Below are positions 53,599 through 64,000 of a stretch of DNA of 64,000 bases, piece by piece. This DNA is from Notolepis coatsorum. Its lineage: Eukaryota; Chordata; Actinopteri; Aulopiformes; Paralepididae. The notes beneath the pieces are model-generated. The model saw only the letters and a program-made list of their open reading frames with translations, did not search any database and had not been told where the DNA came from. The stretch spans positions 52,841,509 through 52,905,508 of the forward strand of contig OZ020589.1 in NCBI GenBank assembly GCA_963971535.1, read 5' to 3'. Position 1 is the first letter of the stretch. Every line of letters starts with the position of its first letter. Position numbers and translations under genes: made by a program.

Positions 53599-54304
53599 TA
53601 AACCTCCTTAGACCCCTACTATTTATATTAATGATATTGTCTCTGATATTGTCAGGATCATCTCTATGCGGATGACACTATCGTCTATTGCAGGGGTGGC
53701 CAACCAGTCAGAGACTAAGAGCCACAAAAATGACTGTGGTACCACAAAGAGCCACACCATATACCAGCGTTTCTCAACCTTTTTTTTCAGTCACGGCACC
53801 CTTCATGTGTTTATAGGTCTCACCCTCTGGCCTCTGAAGTTGCTAATGTCTTTTTTATTTGGGCCTCACAGGGTTAAAAGTACCCTGTAAGACCCACGGT
53901 TGCAAAATTACAAAATCACTTTTAGCCATTTAAAAAAAGAATGTTTATTTAAAAAATGTAAGCACATGTATAGTCAAGTGGTCCTGTTGTTCAGCCTCAC
54001 AATGCTATTTGATAGTAAATGTGTTTATATGTCCCACCCTCTGGCCTCTGAAGTTGCTAATGTCTTTTTAATTTGGGCCTCACAGGGTTAACCTCTTAAG
54101 CCCGAGATATACAGTAAAAGTGTATATTTTCAGCATTACGTTTGTTTACCAATTATTTTAACTGTTATTAGTGAAATATAAGATTATAGAAATCTCAGGG
54201 CATTGAGTTGGAAACATTGACGGGCAAAGAGCTGCATGCGGCTCGCGAGCCGTGGGTTGGCCACCCCTGGTCTATTGTGTTGTTGACTCTGTACAACTAG
54301 CCAT
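53599..54304 (+). pseudogene. Old LINE, RT catalytic part, split by a hAT at 53691
   Basis: 53599-53690 gives RPLLFILMI-like and then LYADDTIVYC-like codons over two frames. After the hAT (53691-54269) the same line continues at 54278 (VVDSVQLAIT). It joins the 50750-51369 part on the left and 54788 on the right. Confidence 0.6.
53691..54269. mobile_element. hAT-like MITE with TSD GTCTATTG, 579 bp
   Basis: Begins CAGGGGTGGCCAACC and ends GGTTGGCCACCCCTG, a perfect 15-bp inverted repeat, flanked by GTCTATTG at 53683-53690 and 54270-54277. Inside, a segment of about 65 bp (ctctggcctctgaagttgc... cctcacagggtta) occurs twice, at about 53823-53876 and 54038-54090. It has no coding region. Confidence 0.9.
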
Positions 54305-54314
54305 TACAGTGCAG

Positions 54315-54777
54315 TCAACTAATCGATCAAAAGGAGTCGTAGTCGACTGCCAACCTCAGTCAAAAAAAAAAAAAAAAAAAAAAAAAAGTATAATAATTTT
54401 TTTATCATTCTTTCCAAAAGCAAAGAGGCCTAGAAGCGTGGCTAACGCTAATGGTGCACATACCAGAGGCTAACTGCCTAAGAAAACAGGCACAGAGGCA
54501 CTGAAAGAGGATTTCACCAATCTAATGAACACACTAGACTAGACAAATATCAAGATGTATCCATCAGTGGACCAATTTCATGCTTTTGCAGAGAACAAGA
54601 AGCCTTCAGTCGACTCCTTCAGACATTAAGCACCCCCCACAGCCCAAATGGAATGATACAAAAATATAATAATAAAAAAATATATATATTATACTTTTCT
54701 TTTTTTTCCATAGTCGACTATCGGCTAATTTCGGCCAATCATAGTCGACTATCCAAATCCTTAGTCGGGGACAGCCC
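54315..54777. mobile_element. hAT-like element between 10-bp direct repeats
   Basis: Flanked by tacagtgcag at 54305-54314 and 54778-54787. The right end reads as the inverse of GGGCTGTCCCCGACTAAGG and the left starts tcaactaatcgatc. Both ends carry (c/a)gtcgacta words. It holds a 26-A run (54361-54386). The left terminus is atypical, perhaps trimmed. Confidence 0.65.
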
Positions 54778-54787
54778 TACAGTGCAG

Positions 54788-56399
54788 GATGCGCTTGTTC
54801 ATCTTAAACTGGTACTCAAACCAAACAAAGTTCATGCTCTTCTCTAACGGTACTGTCTGTGATCATTTGCATTTACTGTATCTACTGTGAATGGGTCTAT
54901 TATTGAGAGTTAAAGAATATAAATACCTTGGCATCTGGCTTGATCAGAAATGTACAATTAAATGCCATGTAGATAACCTTGCAAGTAATCTGCGACAGAA
55001 GGTTGGCTTTTGTACAGAAACAAAACCTATTTTCCTATGCTTAGCAGAAGGAGGGTTGTTGATGCTATTTCAGTTTTGGATTATGGACATCGTTTATAGA
55101 CATGCTGCTGCTTCTACTATAAAGCCACTTAATTAAGGTCCCCAGAGTTTGCACTGAATTAGGGAAATCTGCTTTTAGCTTCTGTGCCCCCGACACATGG
55201 AATCTTTTGCAAAGCACTTTAAAATCAATACTTGAGTATCCATTGGTCAGTTTAAATCTATAATAGCCAACCAAATTGTTTAAATGATTCACTTTTCTGT
55301 TTCTATATTATTTTTGTATAATGTACTGTACCCTCTTAAAGGGAATACGCCAGGTTAGTGAGCTCAAACATGGGATGGGCATTTTACAAATGTGCAAGGA
55401 TCTAACATATTGTAGCTCCGCCTTACTCACCATGGCTCTTTGCATGTTTGGGTCGGATGGTCTGCCATGTCCACCCATAGACTTAACCATTGGCATGTTT
55501 TTATTTATAAGGCTATTCTGGGGTTGCTTCCATCATACCTATGGATCTACATCCTTTAAAAAGGTATGGGAAGTTATTGTCTTTGCTCCCAGGACTTATT
55601 CCTACTATCTGTCCCTAAAGCCGCTACTGGATTGGGAAACAGGGGGTTTAAATATGTTGCTCCCTCTACTAATTATCCAGATCTTTGGTAGGTGGTCTCA
55701 TTGGATGCATTTAACGTTATTCTTAATGACTTTGAGGCAGGGACATCTGGCTGCAGATGTTTTGACCTATTTATATTGCCCCTGTATGGACCCCGAAGTC
55801 GATGACTTGTGATGAAAATTGATGAATATTTTTTTATTCTGTAATTTGTTCTTTATTTTATTGTAAATGTAATGTTTTTATATGTGGTTTTAGAGCCAAA
55901 CACAGTACTACATCAGCCATCACTCTGGTTACAAATGATATGATCTCAGCATTAGATAAGAAGAAACACTGTTGTCCTCTTTGTAGATTTGTCAAAAGCC
56001 TTTAATACAGTTGATCACTACCTGCTTCTAAAATCCAACATAAATGGCTGCTTTTTTTATGGCTGCTTTTAACCAAAGCGCTTTACAATTTGTTACTCAC
56101 ATTTTACCCATTCACTCACACATTCACACACCGACGGCAGATGCAACCATGCAAGGTGCCAACCTGCTCATCCGGAGCAATTAGGGGTTAAGTGTCTTGC
56201 TCAAGGACACACTGCCCAGGAGGAGCGGGAATCGAACCGGGAACCTCCGGATTGCCAGACGACCGCTCTACTTCTCGAGCCACTGTCACCCCTACATTGG
56301 CTTGGATGGTAATGCCTGTGTCTGGTTTCAGGATTATCTGTCTTCTAGGCGTCAGTGTGTGAAGTTGGGTCTCAATCTGAATTTTTGTCCATATAAAAG
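54788..56399 (+). pseudogene. Old LINE remnants, C-terminal part and a second RT piece
   Basis: 54788-55140 encodes HLKLVLKPNK, then VKEYKYLGIWLDQK and HVDNLASNLRQKVG, the C-terminal half of a LINE RT, with further scraps to about 55560. 55900-56060 and 56295-56399 are a second, more upstream RT segment (RAKHSTTSAITLVTND-like, then IGLDGNACVWFQDYLSSRRQ), split by a SINE at 56060. All frames are broken. Confidence 0.6.
56060..56294 (-). mobile_element. tRNA-derived SINE, antisense
   Basis: On the minus strand gtggctcgagaagtagagcgg (A box) and cggttcgattccc (B box) lie about 50 bp apart, as in a tRNA gene, followed by a body with the ccttgagcaagacacttaacccc motif seen in many fish repeats. It interrupts an open LINE RT stretch. 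Confidence 0.75.
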
Positions 56400-56559
56400 T
56401 AGGGATGCCCCGATCGATCGGCCAGCGATCGGTATCGGCCGATAATCAGTATAAATATTAGAGATGTTCCGATACCATTTTTTCCTTTCTGATCCGATTC
56501 CGATACCGATACTGATCCGATACCAGTGCATAATTAAGCATTACATCACACGCAGGAGT

Positions 56560-56660
56560 GGTTTGTGACCAATAAACCATGCCTAGGGGTGGTTGTTAGG
56601 CCCGAGGCGCAGCCGAGGGTCGTTAGACCCCCCTAGGCATGGTTTATTGGTCACAAATCA
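56560..56660. repeat. Inverted repeat (hairpin)
   Basis: gtgaccaataaaccatgcctagg at 56564 is repeated inverted as cctaggcatggtttattggtcac ending at about 56655, with a GC-rich loop. It could fold as a stem of about 23 bp. Confidence 0.7.
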
Positions 56661-56784
56661 CGACTGCACGTGGTGTAAAGCTTTTATACAACTGCCAGAT
56701 TCATCCAACCTTATTTCTATACAATAAACACACATTAATCGAAGATTTATTGAAAAAACCATCCGCCAGAAAAAGTAGTTCCCA

Positions 56785-56945
56785 CAACTCCATGTGGAAG
56801 CAGCTTGAAGTGCATCCAACCAAACTAACACATCCAACTGTGTATTATTGGAATGATTGAGAGAAGTTGCCTCATGTGGAAGCAGCTTGAAGTGCATCCA
56901 ACCAACTAACACATCCAACTGTGTATTATTGGAATGATTGATTGA
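56785..56945. repeat. Tandem duplication of about 80 bp
   Basis: Two copies of catgtggaagcagcttgaag to gtgtattattggaatgattga, separated by a few bases, differing by one deleted A. Confidence 0.8.
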
Positions 56946-57155
56946 AAATTTATTAAAACGTTTTCTTTGCCCTATAGGAAAAAACGTTTTCTTCGCCCTA
57001 TTTTTTTATTTATTTCTTTTAGCCTAAACTTAACCAGTTGGAAACCAGGGGTACAGTAATAAAATTAGCAATCAATCAATCAATTCAATAGACCATGCTC
57101 ACTTAAAACAGCGCTGCTTCTCTCTCAGTCTGACTCCCCCGCTGTTGCAGACAGG

Positions 57156-57216
57156 AGTGTGTGTGTGTGTGTGTGCGTGTGTGTGTGTGTGTGTGTCACA
57201 GTGTGTGTGTGCGTGT

Positions 57217-57273
<57 letters not shown>

Positions 57274-57290
57274 TGTGTGTGTTTGTGGGT
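57156..57290. repeat. (GT)n microsatellite and adjacent 90-bp duplication
   Basis: An interrupted GT run. Just after it (57292-57470) is a tandem pair starting cgccagcgtcggacagtgtg and ending aatctatcaatcaatc. Readings of the GT run as Val/Cys-rich protein are artefacts. Confidence 0.85.
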
Positions 57291-57962
57291 ACGCCAGCGT
57301 CGGACAGTGTGAGAGAGAACGCTGCAAGAAAGTAGGAAGGAAGAAATTTAAATCAATCAATTAATCTATCAATCAATCCGCCAGCGTCGGACAGTGTGAG
57401 AGAGAACGCTGCAGTCGGAAAGTAGGAAGGAAGAAATTTAAATCAATCAATTAATCTATCAATCAATCCGCGATTTTTCTTTTGTTCTAGATTGAGTCAA
57501 GACCCATCAATTACATCATCCAACATTGTTTAAAATACTAACACGTTCCCCTTGACAGAATCGCTTTATATTTAGTCGTTATGACGCTATCAACATATCC
57601 ATTTGTTAAAGATTATTGTCCGCCATCTTGTTTTTTCCGACGGAGTGATCCGGCGGAGTGATGTGATTCGGTGGTGGGCGGGTCCTGGGACCAGGAGCGT
57701 GGATTATGAAGGATACATACGTGTAAATGGACTGTTTCAGCCAATCAGAATAGAGAAATTTGCATGCCGTTGTATAATCTTTTTTTTTATATTATATGAA
57801 TTATAAAACGTTTTTTTTTATTTAATTTTTTTTTTTACATACTGTTTTTTTGTAATAACTAGAAAGTAATGGTATTTATTCAACAACAGGTGATTGTATA
57901 AATTCGTATCATTAATTGACAACTTTACACTGGCTTCCTGTAACATTTAGAATTGACTTTAA

Positions 57963-58391
57963 AGGGGAACTATCTTATAAATGGCCTTTTTGAGTGTTTA
58001 GCATTGTTTCCTAGCTATGTGAACTTATATTAATATGATCTATGTCTCAAAATTCTCATATTGGCGCATTCTTCCAATTCTCCTCTCACAATATTCACCC
58101 TCACTGAACTGAGTCGTTTGAAAATGTGCCTATATGTGATGTCATATAGTCACTGCTGCATGTTAATGTTCAGGCGAAGACGACGCTCCGCAGTGGTTTA
58201 GGAGCCGCCCTGCAGCCCAGGCTCAAAACAGCTCGAGATCTTCAGGTAGAAAAATGCTGTTTTTGAGGACTTGATTAGAAATACAAAACAATGAATAAAA
58301 AAAATATATATATTACAGAGGTGTTCCATAGACTCACAGGAATTGTGTAAAAGTGCCCAAATAGTGAAAGAAATAGTAAAATAGTTCCCCT
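57963..58391. mobile_element. TTAA-flanked MITE (piggyBac-like), 429 bp
   Basis: Begins AGGGGAACTATCTTAT and ends with the inverse ATAGTTCCCCT, flanked by TTAA (57959-57962, 58392-58395). Removing it rejoins the L2 words gaattgac-ttaa-ggtcctcc. It is related to 45253-45779 in opposite orientation. Confidence 0.8.
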
Positions 58392-58557
58392 TTAAGGTCC
58401 TCCTCCTTACATACAAAGCTCTAAATGGACAGGGACCTAGCTACATCGCCAACACTCTAATAAATTACAGGCCAGCAAGAACACTGCGATCATCAGCTGC
58501 TGGACTACTAGAGGCTCCCAGAAACACGCATGTTGCACTAGCCCCCACCCCCCTCAC

Positions 58558-60089
58558 CAGGGTTCGAATTATCACCTGAGAGCTATGGGGGCCCCCTGAA
58601 TTCTTTTTTTTACTATTTTTTTTCCTGGAATTGTGGCTGTTTTCGAAGTCATATTTAGAGGAATATCTCATTAGGATTAGTCTAATACTAAGTAATAATG
58701 ACATCACACAACATTCTAATCATTAGACTATTGTGTGATGTCATTATTCAGGCTCATTCTTAACCATCAATATTTGTTCATTTTCTTACTCACCTCTGAT
58801 ATATAATGCCATATTTACTTATTTGCATTTTGCATCTGATAAAATACAACAATTTAATTTGAAAAATTAGACCAAATTTATGAACTTGAATTAACATTTA
58901 TTTGTCTCTGCACTTATAAATCAAAAACTAACAAAATAATCTAATGGAAAATAAATAGTTGTATGGCACAACAGCAGCATTTATCAGGATATAGTAAGTA
59001 ACATTATCATCTGATAATAAAATGAACATAAAATAAATACTTGTATAAATCAAAATAAATAATGTTATAAACAAATGTGCACAGGTAATCAAGAACTGTA
59101 TGAAAAATAGTAGCAGCATCTTAGAACAACAAGAAGAAAAGTAACTACTGCAGCATGTCACCGACATGCAGACTGGAAGAGCCGGGATTCAAACCACTGA
59201 CCTCTTTTATCCAAAGCGAGTAGTGACGACTATATTCTCTTCCTCAACTTCTTGCTCTGAGAGCTAGTCACAGTCCCATTCATCCACTGCTCTGCCAAAT
59301 GGGCTCCAAATGATTTATTTAACAATATCTTGGCGTTTTACATGGAAGGCAGCCAATGCATCCCTCCTTGGCAAATAACCAGCCATATTTATTTTTCCAA
59401 AGGTTCCACCGACTCGGACCCCAGCATTGTGGTGGTTGAGTAGCAGCACAGTCCAGGTCTAGTGGTGGAGACTCGGGTCTGGCAGTGGCAACCGGCGCGG
59501 TAACAATAACAGGTGCACTGCGCACAGGAGCAGCAGAGCTAACACTAGTACTAGCACTAGCAGTGTCAACTTCAGTGACAGTAGCGCTGCTAGCTGCTGC
59601 ACTAACAGCATCAGTCTTTGGCCTTTTTATAAAACCAAAGCTGTCCAGCTTTGTACAGCCTTGCGGCGGGTTGAGCCTTTTTTATTTATTTTTTTTGGTG
59701 GTATGTGGCGTACTGTTTAGTGTTTATGTTTTCAGTTTCAGGACACGGACCTGCAGCCTGCTTGCTGCTTCTTCTTCTTCTTCTTCTTCACTAGGTTGCA
59801 GTAGCGTTAAACTTATGGGTGACACATAGCAGCTTGGAGGTGAAATGCAGCCTATTCCACAACATTAATTACTCAGTTCTTTTAAAAACTGAAAAGAAAA
59901 ATATGATCTATTAACAATTTATTTAGGTAACATAAATAATACTAATTCGTAAAAAAAAAAAAAAAGAAAAAAAAAAAAAGGATTATATACATTTTTTGAG
60001 AGACCCCCACAGGGGGTCTTGACTATGGGGGCTCAGACTATAGCTATGGGGGCTGAGCCCCCATTGGCCCCCTCATAATTTGAACACTG
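58558..60089 (-). mobile_element. hAT element with TSD CCCCTCAC, 1,532 bp
   Basis: Begins CAGGGTTCGAATTATCACC and ends TCATAATTTGAACACTG, with imperfect inverted termini, flanked by CCCCTCAC (58550-58557, 60090-60097). The minus strand keeps the N-terminal part of a transposase-like protein: an Ala/Ser/Thr-rich stretch, then LDLDCAATQPPQCWGPSRW and WKNKYGWLFAKEGCIGC (59350-59525), which looks like the TTF-type zinc-finger start of an Ac-like hAT transposase. The catalytic part is gone. Confidence 0.85.
59345..59660 (-). pseudogene. hAT transposase N-terminal (TTF-like zinc finger) remnant
   Basis: The frame runs through an acidic Ala/Ser/Val-rich linker into PPQCWGPSRWNLWKNKYGWL and GCIGCLPCK, resembling the WxxKYxWL...GxxGCxxC start of TTF-type zinc fingers in hAT transposases. 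It stops shortly after. Another copy lies at 39131-39250 (+). Confidence 0.55.
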
Positions 60090-60589
60090 CCCCTCACCCC
60101 CGGCCCTGCTGATATGAATTTAAGACTGTGTGCCATTATTACTACCAAATGTAATAATTGTGAAAGCCCCATGAATATTGAATATTACTATAATGAAGAG
60201 CACTGCTCTGTTGTAATCGAAAATTGAACTATTTTATATGTTAAATACCCTGTTGTCTGCTCCATTTTATAATAAAAAATTTAACTATTTTATCACACTT
60301 TTTACTTCTTACTGATGCACTGCTCTGTTGTATCTTAAATACCCTGTTGTATGTCCGTTCTATTTTATAATTTTTAGACCAATTTTAAACCGAATCATTT
60401 TAAACGATTTTTATTATTTGTATTACTGAATTAAACTGTAAACAGAGAACCTATTGGGATGCTAGATCCTAATGTGAAACACTGTGATTTATCTCTATCT
60501 TTTTCATGCTCGCTTATGCCTGTATTTTTTTTACTGTTGTGAAGCACTTTGAACTGCAACTTCTGTATGAAAAGTGCTATACAAATAAA

Positions 60590-60725
<136 letters not shown>

Positions 60726-60825
60726 GTGCTCAATGAGTTAGGGCATTTGCCATGTTGTATGGGAAGACTATGACTAGCTTGTGGTGATTAGACATAATTC
60801 ACCCACGGAACTGTTGTTGGGACAT

Positions 60826-60902
60826 CCGGGTTGTACAGTAGGTGGCGGTATGCGCCTTTCTGTGGTTGCGACCCGCCATTAACCCACATAGAAGAAGAAG
60901 AA
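60826..60902 (+). mobile_element. Tiny retroposon (77 bp) with 13-bp TSD
   Basis: Flanked by gttgttgggacat at 60813-60825 and 60903-60915. It contains gtaggtggcggtatgcgcc and ends in an agaagaagaag tail. The long target duplication and tail indicate LINE-driven retroposition. Confidence 0.65.
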
Positions 60903-61084
60903 GTTGTTGGGACATTGTACGTTGGACGTTATACGTTGTTGCTATCCTGAAGGCACCGCGATCACGCGAAGGCACCGGTTCAGTTAGCTAGTAACGAGAT
61001 GGGTTGTGAATTTCGATGCCCAATAAATATTCAACATTCTCTTTTGAGACTCCGCCTCAGACTCTTATCCTTTGGCACTTGGAA

Positions 61085-61117
61085 CTTGCTGTACTTTGCT
61101 TGCAGGTCTGCAGCCAT
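61085..61117 (-). pseudogene. PPP1R21: Second copy of the captured PPP1R21-like exon start
   Basis: On the minus strand from the ATG at 61117: MAADLQAKYSK, identical to the copy at 52683, then a deletion removes the remaining codons and the following intron-like DNA. The upstream sequence (ggggctattcataatccagcaata) is also shared. This shows the captured segment is a property of the hAT family, not of one insertion. Confidence 0.65.
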
Positions 61118-61841
61118 TATTGCTGGATTATGAATAGCCCCAACTATAGCCAAGGTACCGTTATCAAGCTAAGCTAGCTGACCTAGCTTGTCTTCCCCGC
61201 AAGGTTTTCACATTAACATTTGATAACGTTAGTCAGCTAACGCTAGTCATAGCTACTTGGCTTGAGTACGATTCACCGTGGGTGCATTATTGTTGATAGA
61301 CGGCCAGTGTCAGGTCATCTGATTTGATCTAACGTTAAAGCGGATGTTGTTCCAACTAGCTAGCTTTTCAGCTAATGGCTATAATAACACCAGCAAGCGA
61401 AACACATCCGAGCTCCCCGTCACACCGCTCTGTCGGGACAATGGAATTTAAGAAAGTGTATCTGCTGTTAAAATGACAAACGGCATTGACACTTTAATTC
61501 ACGTCGATTAAAAACACGTTCATTTTATAATCCTCACTCTCCACAGGAGATAAATTACGTCATATAGGTTATCGGAGGCTAGACTTGCCGCGTTCCACGC
61601 CGATACCAGAATTTTAGGCTGTATCGGAGGCATTTCCGATACTGGCATCGGTATCGGAAAAACTCTAATAAATATGAGATCGGTGAATTCCGATAATGCG
61701 TCCTACTCGCCGATCGCGGAAACCGATCGATGACGCGAAAAACATGAGCCAATTCTCCGCTGAGTTGTTCATTGCCGCGCGAAAAACACCAGGCAATTCT
61801 CCGCTGAGTTGTTCATTGTCGCATTCTAACTAACCTATAAC

Positions 61842-62114
61842 ATGTCGGTGGTGTGGAACTATTTCAAGGTGTCTGAGACAGATGTAACAAATGCCATCTG
61901 CAACATATGCCAGAATAAAATACCTTGTGGGGGAAACAATGTCAAGAGTTTCAACACAACAAATTTAATACGACATTTGAAGTCTCATCACACAGCGGAG
62001 CATGGAGAGTTCATTAACACTTTGGATGCCAGCGACGACTATTCTCGTTTTATCAAACCCCCCATTGAGTGCCGACGACGAGAAATGTTGTTTTATTTTT
62101 TATTAGCGATCTGA
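61842..62114 (+). CDS. hAT transposase BED zinc finger (ZBED-like), N-terminal exon
   Basis: From the ATG: SVVWNYFKVSETDVTNAICNICQNKI with the paired Cys, then LIRHLKSHHTAEH with the His pair. This is a BED-type zinc finger (CxxC...HxxxxH) with the aromatic VWNYF lead, as in ZBED/hAT transposases. It would bind the transposon ends. After about residue 70 the match fades. Proline/Ser-rich codons near 62135-62200 may belong to the linker. The rest of the transposase is displaced to 63802 by an inserted LINE. The Met is the natural start. Confidence 0.75.
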   Translation: MSVVWNYFKVSETDVTNAICNICQNKIPCGGNNVKSFNTTNLIRHLKSHHTAEHGEFINTLDASDDYSRFIKPPIECRRREMLFYFLLAI

Positions 62115-62507
62115 ATTCATATTTCATCAACCGAGTCTCCCGTTGGTACAGCAGCCCCTCCAGGAGCTCAGATGGGAAAAAAGCGCCCCCTATCGTCTAT
62201 CCCTGTGTAACTGCAGGTCAGTCGATTAGACTGACCTGGGATCTGTAGATCTGTAGAGGTGGAGCCAACTGGCTCCATTGTGCTGGCGAGCCGTCTGATC
62301 AAGAGGGATCTGATCGCGAGACGGAAAGCAGCCTGGATTATATATTTACAGCAGCCAATAATCAATCAATAAACGCGATCGATATTTGGAATGGCGATCA
62401 GGAATTGGAATAATCTTTTTGGAGAACATCTGATCTAAGGTAAGGAGTCTATGTTACCAGTCTTGGGGTAATCTGAGCTGTATTCACTGAGATAACAGCG
62501 TGTCCCT

Positions 62508-62511
62508 ATGT

Positions 62512-62543
<32 letters not shown>
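62508..62543. repeat. (GT)n microsatellite
   Basis: A run of about 17 GT units with one interruption. Confidence 0.9.
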
Positions 62544-62544
<1 letters not shown>

Positions 62545-62816
62545 ATCTTGAGGAAACGAGAGAATAGATTTTTCAGCCCGCGTCTATAGCGTGCATAAGT
62601 ACACATATACTATCGATAATCTAGCGTTTATTTGAAAACTATTCATAAATAGGCCGACAAATGACTACGTGTCTAGTGTATTCGAGAATATTCCAATAAA
62701 TGCCGTTTATGAAGTAATCTTTCAATTTTCCAAACATTTTCGAGAGAATAGCTTTTTGAAATGCTATAAAAAGGATATGAACCGATTAAAAAACAATCTG
62801 TTTCGACAATAAGATT

Positions 62817-63650
62817 TAAGATTTGTTTATTAAGGACAATGCAAATTAATGAACATCATTTACATGTGTATGCATAACATCACAGCATGATAAGGACGTA
62901 AATATGCCGGGAATAGCACAGGGCTAATTTCCACCCGTAGTCCTAACATAAAACAAACACAAAACGGACCATACAACGTTCATTCATAAAAACTGACATC
63001 ACTGACATGACCACACTAACATGACATTCAGTCAGTACAACATCACTAACATCCCTAATGAGTGCATATTTGGCTGTCTAACAGCCATTTCCTGAGTTGG
63101 CCCTTAAAGGTGGACAGGGTGGGACATTCCCTTAAGGGGACTGGAAGGCTGTTCCATGTTCCACTTCCCTTTATCGATAGACAATTTTTGCTGAAGGCGG
63201 TCTTTCTAAAATGGACCTCACAATCCCCTCTGGTGTTTGATCTAGTGGCTAATCCAGTGTTCCTTTTCTCGTGGATAAACTCCTTGAGAGGGGGAGGGGC
63301 TAATCTGTGCAGGCATTTATATATAAAGCAGGAACTTTTATATAACGTCTGAGGTTTTCAAAATTTAAAATTTGATGCTTATCCAGGATTTTACAGTGGT
63401 GGTATGAGTACTGTTTCCTGTCATATACCTTCAATGCTCTGTTGTAGAGTTGTTCTATGGGTTTCATGGCTGTGGCCCCAGTAAATGACCAGTTTAGAAG
63501 GCAATATTCAATGTGAGAGAAGACCATACAGTGTAGGTATGTCTTTGCGGCTTCAAGTGTTAGGGAGGGCCGTATTTGTTTGAAGTTGGAAATGTTGACT
63601 GCAAACAAGTCATTGATAAGCGACAGGCAGATTAGACACATAGCCATAAT
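62817..63650 (-). mobile_element. LINE 3' portion, antisense
   Basis: The minus strand encodes NDLFAVNISNFKQIRPSLTL, then EAAKTYLHCMVFSHIEYCLL and YNRALKVYDRK. After a frameshift come a FWNSLP-like region and 3' UTR to about 62817. This is the C-terminal part of a fish LINE RT (the HIEYC block equals LDYC of L2). It splits the ZBED hAT transposase gene. Confidence 0.7.
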
Positions 63651-63801
63651 TTAAAACATAGATTAGGCGTTTTTAACGCTAACATTGAAGTGGATGATGG
63701 CATTCAACGGGGTAAAAAGGTAAACAAGGTCGGCACTGATAGTGTTAAGCTAGCCGAGGCGAGTAAAAACTAAAAACGGCCGCTAACGCAAACCACCTGT
63801 G
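63651..63801. other. Short stretch without recognised feature
   Basis: 150 bp between the LINE and the transposase fragment. It is probably intron or linker of the ZBED hAT; no motif seen. Confidence 0.4.
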
Positions 63802-63951
63802 ATGGCTTTAAAACGCTTCCTGGGCAAAGATGTCGCATCAGATCATGGCGTGATGACGACAAAATCCACACTGCTGGAAGCTGTAACCCTCAGATTCGCC
63901 GACATCGAAAAAGAGCCCCTCTACAGTTTGGCAACCATCATAGACCCAAGG
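63802..63951 (+). pseudogene. hAT transposase core fragment
   Basis: The plus strand reads ALKRFLGKDVASDHGVMTTK, then LLEAVTLRFADIEKEPLYSL and ATIIDPR. The last blocks match the ZBED/hAT transposase region before the hAT dimerisation domain (EDDPLYxLATxLDPRxK). The frame ends near 63951 at a splice-donor-like aggtgaa or a truncation. Confidence 0.65.
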
Positions 63952-64000
63952 TGAAATTAACAACATTTAGCCAGAATACATTTAGCAAAAATATAATTAA

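Noticed and set aside
56200..56292. tRNA gene on the minus strand
   Set aside because: A and B boxes are present, but the sequence continues into a SINE body and does not close an acceptor stem; the same holds for 52430-52520 and 50660-50745.
57161..57364. Val/Cys-rich ORF
   Set aside because: Translation of a GT microsatellite.
62168..62365. Minus-strand 65-aa ORF
   Set aside because: No recognisable domain; lies in the probable intron or linker of the ZBED hAT.

Overview
The window looks like chromosomal DNA of a ray-finned (teleost) fish. The evidence is the mix of L2/CR1-type LINEs, a DIRS tyrosine-recombinase retrotransposon, a BEL/Pao element, many hAT elements with 8-bp target duplications, tRNA-derived SINEs, a C2H2 zinc-finger gene of the fish type and a large satellite array. 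I cannot name the species. There are no bacterial operons, CRISPR arrays or rRNA genes. Almost everything is mobile or repetitive DNA, much of it nested three to four levels deep.

Layout: (1) 1-3545 is a long inverted-repeat element (arms over 800 bp, continuing off the left edge) around three unassigned, virus- or Maverick-like ORFs at 501-956 (-), 1196-1801 (+) and 1893-2696 (+). (2) 3652-5467 is a Harbinger-like DNA transposon with a broken Myb-like gene and an inverted pair of LINE 3' ends. (3) 6960-14939 is an L2/CR1-like LINE split by a 5.6-kb DIRS element at 8680-14276, whose terminal repeats, internal complementary region and exact insertion point can be read. (4) 14940-26475 is a young BEL/Pao element on the minus strand, with near-identical 1.33-kb LTRs, a 5-bp target duplication and a tRNA-Tyr primer site, interrupted by a Rex1-like LINE at about 20580-22905. 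(5) 27422-37245 is a satellite of about 76 monomers of 129 bp, containing a 200-N gap. It is bounded on both sides by 5' ends of LTR retrotransposons. (6) 37636-42930 holds hAT and LINE pieces and a 59-60-bp minisatellite. (7) 43190-44800 is a degenerate zinc-finger gene with eight fingers and an in-frame stop. (8) 45253-50170 holds a TTAA-flanked MITE and a second Rex1-like LINE. (9) 50750-56400 is an old LINE broken by a Rex1-like LINE, which itself contains a hAT element containing a SINE, and by two more hAT elements and another SINE. (10) From 56400 to the right edge is a ZBED-type hAT transposon. Its transposase pieces lie at 61842-62042 and 63802-63951, and it is interrupted by a 5.2-kb hAT copy with its own nested L2, MITE and hAT.

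The two observations most worth following up are these. A non-autonomous hAT family (copies at 51842-53362 and 56459-61667) appears to carry the captured promoter and first coding exon of PPP1R21 (KLRAQ1). The inverted-repeat element at the left edge encodes small proteins I cannot assign, including one with a CxxC...HPSQ...HxC motif. Apart from the zinc-finger pseudogene and the captured exon I see no conventional host gene.
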